64,000 nt of DNA, from positions 372,001 to 436,000 of the forward strand of contig JAZGUH010000071.1 of NCBI GenBank assembly GCA_037893225.1, written 5' to 3'. The stretch comes from Hippasteria phrygiana (lineage: Eukaryota; Echinodermata; Asteroidea; Valvatida; Goniasteridae). This document shows, piece after piece, positions 60,001-64,000 of the stretch; positions within the stretch are counted from its first letter, which is position 1, and the number at the start of each line of letters is the position of its first letter. The notes beneath the pieces were generated by a model. It was not told the DNA's origin. It did not search any database and saw only the letters and a list, made by a program, of their open reading frames with translations. The position numbers were made by a program, and so were the translations under genes.

Positions 60001-63000
60001 GAAATATGGTAGAACTTCGCTATAATAAACACCCCTATACCAAACATTTGGCTATAACGAACATCCTCTTTGGCTCCCAAATTGTTGTAATCAACACACA
60101 CCATTATTCACTATAATGAACGACCACTATAGTGAACATTTGTCTATAATGAACATCCTCTTTGGCTCCCAAATTGATGTATTCAATACATACCATTATT
60201 CACTATAACAAATGACCACTATAATGACAACTTTTTGTGGATACCATGATGTTCGTTATAATGGCGTTCTACTGTACATGGGATCTATGGAAAGTTAGAG
60301 GCATGCCCACGCTATCCATTTGCATGGATTTCTGGATCTAAAATGAAGTCACATTTACGGAGATAGCAGCAAATCTTATTGGTTAGAGTGCCCTACCTGG
60401 GTGTAGACTTGCGAGCTGGCTTGCTGTCGGTCAAGAGACGTTTAGGGACAACTTTCTTCTCAAGGTGTACGGGAGTGCTTGGTGTACTGGGTTTGCGAAT
60501 TGGTGTCTGCTTCAGGCTGACTGCAATCAAAAACAAATACATTCTGTGAGTATGATGTTACTTTTTATATTCAATTTCTTTCTTGTAATGATGCAAAGGA
60601 TTCCTCAACAGTTGATTTTGTACTGTATCTGAAAAGACTGAAGAAACCTGTGAGGAAGACGATTTTTTTTAAAGTGGGAGGGAAATCCCAGAAAAGAAAA
60701 ATTCTGTGGGGAAACCCAAGGAATCAGGGAGGGAGTAAAACACAATAGCAGAATTATAGCCGCTGTACCTGCTTTCTTCGGCGTTACATTTGAGGTGTCT
60801 TCCTTGGTGCTTGGGACTTTGACCATTCCGGCCATGGCCTTAAGTGGCTGCGGTTTCCTGGTCAGTTGTAATGACCCATGCTGACCGGGCTTGCCTAGTT
60901 TCATTGGTCGGCTTACTTGCACCGCCCTGCGCTGCAGAGTACCTTGCTGCAGTAGGCTGGGTTTGGCTGTTGGAGCTTTGATGCTGTTTGTTGCTGCAAC
61001 TGTTGAGAGTACATGTAATCACAAAATTAGCAATTTGTCAAAAATAATCATGATTGAACCAAACCCTCTCAGATCTCTCAAAACCCACCAGAAGGCTTGG
61101 GAGCATTTTGCAGTCAGTAGAACCCAGGCAAAATGTGTTGATGTACTACTGCAGTATTGAGTTTCATGTGTTTGGGGCTAATAATTTTGACTATTTCAAA
61201 GAGGATGTCGATTGCCAAGAGAAATCTGCATCATTTTGTGGTTTTATTTGGATTTTATTAGGGCGTGTGGAAAATCCTAAAAAAATTGGATGATTCAGGA
61301 CTGTTAGGGTTAAGGTATATTAAAATTTAGTTAGTTCCCATCTAGTCTGCATTTGTCTAAACAAATCTGACATCATAAGACGGACTCCCCTTTTGTGTCT
61401 AGCACTAGGCACAAAGAAGACTCCGTCTTATGACATCATGTTCGGACCACGTTTAAAAATACAAATTCCTTCACTTTACCAATTCAAGAGGATATCTTCA
61501 GAATCTTTTTGTATCTTTATTCTGTGAGCTGTAAAATTGTTGTACATTGACCAGAAATGATAGAGCGATTGTAATTTCAGGAATTGAAACAATTAAAATT
61601 AAGCAACACTTGGCTCAGGAATACAGTGGTGTGCAAAATTATTTGAACACTTGGCATATCTGAAGAAATTGATATTTAATGCCTTACAATGCCTGGTTTA
61701 CATTTGTTACCTGTATTAAATAGAAAAGGTAATTGTTGTGAGCATACATGTAGCTCACATTAGTATTTGCCAGTCCTACCATCTTTGTTATCAAACTTTA
61801 CTCTAATATTATTTGGTGTGTCCACCCTTGGCAGCAATCACTGCGGCACATCTTTCGGGCATAGTGTCTATATGTTTCCTGAGAGTTTCTACACTAATGC
61901 TGTTCCAAGTCTTCTGAAGTTCATTCCAGAGGGTTTCATTTGAATGTGCATTGGTATATTGAATGCCATTCATCACAAACAACTAAAGTACCTAAATATA
62001 CCAAGTGTTCAAATAATTTTGCACAGCACTGTATATCAAGAAAATAATTCTATAAGAAAAAGTTGCCTGGTGTTTGTTTCTGCTTAGCGGAGCCAGTAGA
62101 TGTAGACGGCGTGTTCTGATTGGTTGGCGGTCGTATTCCTCTAGTTCCCTGCAACATGGTAAGATACAAAGATCTCTGAATTTACTTAACCAAGTGTGAC
62201 AAGGTAAGGTTTAGTCAAGTGAGTTTGCAAGTCTGTTTCAGGCCTGAATAAGCTTTACATCTAACCTCAGAATGACGTCTAAACTCTTTTACCATGAAGT
62301 CACAATGAACCCTTTCCCCAAAGTAGGTGGAGGCATTAGGTATGACCTTGTACAGGGAGTAGGATGTGATTTTAGAAGCCCATGACTGAAATCACACTCA
62401 CCCAAAATAAAGTACAAGAGTTTCAAAGTGATATTCAGAATTTATTTCAATTACCATGTAGAATTTGAATTGTTTGTGCTCATCTGCAAAAGGTTTTATC
62501 CAGATGGCATTCTCCAAGGAATGACCCAATAAGTTAGTTCGGTATTTCAACTACGCATGTGCACAATGGCGTTTTATCCCGAATAACCCGCGTGACCTAA
62601 CGTGCGTGTATGAACGCAAAAGGTGCTCGCACAACGCGCATGTGTTAAATTTAATCAGAATGGGCATTCGCGTATTAAACATGGCATGACATTACGTCAG
62701 CATTTTTATCCCGAATAACCTTTGACCTTTAAGATGCCGAACTGGCTTATTTCTTATGGAAAAAATCACCACTTCAGTATTTCCCAACTTACCTTGGTAT
62801 GGAAACTCCCAGGTGGAGGGCGCTTTCCCTTGGGTATGACCATTGGCAGAGTGTCCGATGTCTCTGATGCCACGCTGCTGCCTGCTTCAGAGATCATATC
62901 CTCCGACTCACAGCTGTTGAGACGTTTGCGTTTAGGAGGACTACTCAGCTTCCTCTCAAGGAGTCTGTCAGTGCTCATGTTGATTGCGGGCTGGGGTGCA

Positions 63001-64000
63001 GTAAACAAAAAAAATATCAGATTAATCATTTATACTCTGAATAGATCTGACATTCTATTCTCAAGATAATTTACACCCTCAATTACTGATTATTTGTGAC
63101 TTGTAAGAAAGAAATAGTTGAGCCGTCTCCGTTTGGTTACTAGATGCAAAAGGTGTAATACCATAGGTGATATTTCTTTCTCACTGGCAACTACCATTCT
63201 CATGGACTTGGCAAATGTTAAGTATTATATTGAACATCAATTGCTATTGAATTTCAAATACAAGTAGCTGAAAAGGAAAAATCCTGTCGGAAAACCACAA
63301 ATTTATCTTAACACATATTTGGCAAATTAATTGAATTTTCAAAGTCAACAAAGAAAACGTGCAGGAGTAGTATTTGAATAAGCGACCTCAGTGTTACTGT
63401 ACTGGCACTCTCCCAACCGAGTTAAACCTTACTAACATCTAAGTTCAAGAGCACTTATGGGAAGTTATAACCCCACAATGCCATATACCCAGAGAGCAAG
63501 CACCAACTTTGTGATACAAAATTTTGACAACAAATTGCATGCAAATTTAGTTTCTTAGTTGACTCACACTAGGAGGGGGTACCATCTTCTTCAATCCACC
63601 TTTCATTGGTAGCTTAGACTTCCGGATTCCTTTCACAGGCAACCTCGACTCTCTCGAAGGTGGCATAAGCGATGGCTGCTCACACTTCATAGATGCAGAA
63701 AACTGCAGCGTCGGGGGCTTATTTTGAGTTAGCTTGGACACACATTCATCGGCTGATGGTAAGTGCGGCGGTGGGGGTGTATTAGCCGGGCTAACTGATA
63801 TTGTATATGTCCCACGACGTGGGCTGCGTATCTCTTTGCGGACTAACCGCTTGAAGTTCCTGTTGTCAGGTTTTTCAGGCATCCGAGTCAAGCCATCACT
63901 ACTCTCTGAATGATCGTTAGATCTGGTTTCCTTGGCAGGTTCTGATGCTTTGGAAATGCTATCAGTTTTTTCCGTTTCTGTGTCTTTGCAATTCTCATCT
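56951..64000 (-). CDS. GTSE1-like: GTSE1-like mitotic spindle/clathrin-associated protein, C-terminal part (nine exons)
   Basis: The coding exons on the minus strand, 5' to 3', are 64000-63568 (open at the window edge), 62990-62793, 62148-62067, 60993-60769, 60520-60397, 59515-59318, 58192-57967, 57503-57468 and 57016-56951. All phases agree (0,0,1,1,2,2,0,0) and they give 528 codons plus TAA. The protein is disordered-looking, rich in Ser, Pro, Thr and Lys/Arg, with many TP/SP sites (for example PSTPSTPV, IPTPFRH). The end carries LIDINSD and, in the last exon, NKENLIDLL. Vertebrate GTSE1 is a cell-cycle phosphoprotein that binds microtubules and EB1, restrains MCAK and binds the clathrin heavy chain through C-terminal LI[DQ][LF] motifs; the LIDL here is that motif. 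The basic Pro/Ser-rich body also suits a microtubule binder. The N-terminal GTSE1 domain would lie beyond the right edge. The assignment rests on the C-terminal motif and composition, so another microtubule-associated protein cannot be excluded. Confidence 0.7.
57073..57319. mobile_element. MITE with GGGTCATTC ends, in the last GTSE1-like intron
   Basis: The ends GGGTCATTCCATAAATTT and (reverse complement) GGTCATTCCATAAATTTG are mirrored. It is the inverted relative of 36259-36922. It lies between the terminal exon and the micro-exon. Confidence 0.8.
57468..57503 (-). CDS. GTSE1-like micro-exon, 12 codons
   Basis: Acceptor tttttctgcag, donor GGAAAG|GTTAGA, phase 0 at both ends. It encodes LIDINSDASDGK, whose LIDI resembles a weakened clathrin-box motif. 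It is only 36 bp, so easily missed by gene finders. Confidence 0.72.
57967..58192 (-). CDS. GTSE1-like exon, 226 bp
   Basis: Acceptor ttattctcag, donor GGCTTG|GTGAGT, phase 2 in and 0 out. It contains SPMRFRANRTSTTTSSPSAS, then GGVIKLDLDSSPVCIKK. Confidence 0.78.
58469..58540 (-). repeat. tRNA-derived SINE copy in a GTSE1-like intron
   Basis: On the minus strand: A box TATCTCAGTTGGTTGAG, B box GGTCAAATCC, then TGCTCATGCCAGTTTTC. A further degraded B-box end is at 58755-58800. The flanking 'gaggtcataaactc' block is the same family flank as at 13542. Confidence 0.65.
58868..59304. mobile_element. MITE (CAATTTCATAGAGCTGC family) with nested piggyBac-like MITE
   Basis: The left end CAATTTCATAGAGCTGCTC is mirrored at the right by the block ending GCTCCATGAAATTG. 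It is interrupted by the TTAA-flanked insertion 58945-59140, and ends 13 bp from the exon boundary at 59318. Confidence 0.7.
58945..59140. mobile_element. piggyBac-like MITE flanked by TTAA
   Basis: TTAA occurs at 58941-58944 and 59141-59144. The ends are CCCTTTGAACC and (reverse complement) CCCCTTGCCACC. It is 196 bp with no coding capacity. Its relation to 49504-49710 is suggested by the TTAA-CCC(C/T)TTG end. Confidence 0.7.
59318..59515 (-). CDS. GTSE1-like exon, 198 bp
   Basis: Acceptor ttttcttcaag, donor CCCAG|GTATCT, phase 2 in and out. Ser/Pro-rich (SIPSPQSKLIPPSTPSRSDS), then SAIPTPFRHSMASTPR. Confidence 0.78.
60007..60274. mobile_element. pogo/Tigger-like MITE, TA flanks
   Basis: The ends TGGTAGAACTTCGCTATAAT and (reverse complement) CAGTAGAACGCCATTATAAC lie next to TA on both sides. 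The interior holds a tandem duplication of about 107 bp around 'catcctctttggctcccaaa'. CAGTAGAAC with ATTATAACG subterminal sequence is the style of Tigger/pogo elements. Confidence 0.75.
60397..60520 (-). CDS. GTSE1-like exon, 124 bp
   Basis: Acceptor ttgattgcag, donor CCCAG|GTAGGG, phase 1 in and 2 out. It contains TPIRKPSTPSTPV and KKVVPKRLLTDSKPARKSTP, with several minimal TP phosphorylation sites next to basic residues. Confidence 0.78.
60769..60993 (-). CDS. GTSE1-like exon, 225 bp
   Basis: Acceptor acagttgcag, donor AAAGCAG|GTACAG, phase 1 in and out. Strongly basic and Gln/Pro-rich (KAPTAKPSLLQQGTLQRRAV), then KVPSTKEDTSNVTPKKA. Confidence 0.75.
61624..62031. mobile_element. Tc1-like element, internally deleted
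   Basis: The ends CAGTGGTGTGCAAAATTATT and (reverse complement) CAGTGCTGTGCAAAATTATT are flanked by TA (61622-61623 and 62032-62033), classic for Tc1. It contains only the C-terminal end of the transposase (see next entry). Confidence 0.92.
61809..61935 (-). pseudogene. Tc1 transposase C-terminal remnant
   Basis: The minus strand reads TLWNELQKTWNSISVETLRK, then HIDTMPERCAAVIAAKGGHTK and TAA. This is the standard Tc1-family C-terminus (L--SMP-RC-AVI-AKGG-T-Y). The catalytic part is deleted, so the copy cannot move on its own. Confidence 0.85.
62067..62148 (-). CDS. GTSE1-like exon with a GC donor
   Basis: 27 codons plus one base: GTRGIRPPTNQNTPSTSTGS and onward to KQTP. The acceptor is atgttgcag. 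The phase required by the next exon puts the donor at CACCAG|GCAACT, a GC-AG intron; no GT is available at a position that keeps the frame. Confidence 0.7.
62528..62751. mobile_element. MITE with AATAAGCCAGTT ends, copy 2
   Basis: This is the inverted relative of 29502-29723, sharing 'gaatgggcattcgcg', 'tatcccgaataacc' and the ends. It ends 42 bp from the donor of the exon at 62793. Confidence 0.75.
62793..62990 (-). CDS. GTSE1-like exon, 66 codons
   Basis: Acceptor gcaccccag, donor ACCAAG|GTAAGT, phase 0 at both ends. It contains SSPPKRKRLNSCESED, which combines a nuclear-localisation-like basic cluster with acidic Ser-rich sequence. Confidence 0.78.
63355..63440 (-). repeat. tRNA-derived SINE copy, degraded
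   Basis: The minus strand has an A-box-like TAACTCGGTTGGGAGAGTGCC and a B-box-like ATTCAAATACTACTCCTGC. It is in the first visible intron of the GTSE1-like gene. Confidence 0.55.
63568..64000 (-). CDS. GTSE1-like exon (partial, most upstream in window)
   Basis: 144 codons are visible, entering from the window edge with an acidic Ser/Thr stretch (DENCKDTETEKTDSISKAS) and then basic Pro-rich sequence (RKEIRSPRRGTYTISVSP, SRLPVKGIRKSKLPMKGG). The exon ends CCTCCTAGT|GTGAGT in phase 0. Confidence 0.75.

Overview
This is animal (eukaryotic) DNA: spliced genes with GT-AG introns, a low density of coding sequence, microsatellites, tRNA-derived SINEs and many small DNA transposons with recognisable target-site duplications. 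The genes that can be read (a GTSE1-like mitotic protein, a CCDC3-like secreted protein) and the frequent TACATGTA and TAGGCCTA words suggest a marine invertebrate deuterostome, most likely an echinoderm. That assignment is an inference, not something the sequence proves.

Layout. 0-2.3 kb: a composite fold-back element, with a 360-bp-armed nested palindrome between two C-rich minisatellites. 2.4-4.5 kb: mostly unannotatable, with one TTAA-flanked MITE. 4.5-6.7 kb and 8.2-13.1 kb: the most striking part of the window, about 50 exact TGACGTCA palindromes in diverged and then higher-order tandem repeats. 7.0-7.9 kb: a hAT-like element. 13.5-14.1 kb: tRNA-SINE copies. 14.6-18.1 kb: a nest of hAT-like elements. 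19.8-22.2 kb and 31.0-36.2 kb: an inverted segmental duplication carrying exon-like modules. 22.2-23.3 kb: two good candidate terminal coding exons on +, followed by a transposon-rich probable 3' UTR. 26.9-27.4 kb: an uninterrupted 473-bp (CAA)n tract. 27.4-31 kb: a transposase relic, a direct duplication and hAT MITEs. 32.2-33.9 kb: a hAT element with perfect 8-bp target duplications that carries a foreign-looking ORF. 36-50.9 kb: more nested transposons, minisatellites and a second large fold-back.

Protein-coding content is concentrated at the right end. A CCDC3-like secreted protein lies at 53.5-54.2 kb (+), intronless and broken by two one-base frame changes. From 57 kb to the right edge the minus strand carries the last nine coding exons (528 codons plus stop, every intron phase consistent) of a GTSE1-like microtubule and clathrin associated protein, ending in an LIDL clathrin-box motif. 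Seven of its eight introns contain an identifiable transposon or SINE copy.

The two recognisable genes show no functional link. The rest of the window is a record of repeated transposition, in which paralogous empty sites and target duplications let several insertions be ordered in time.
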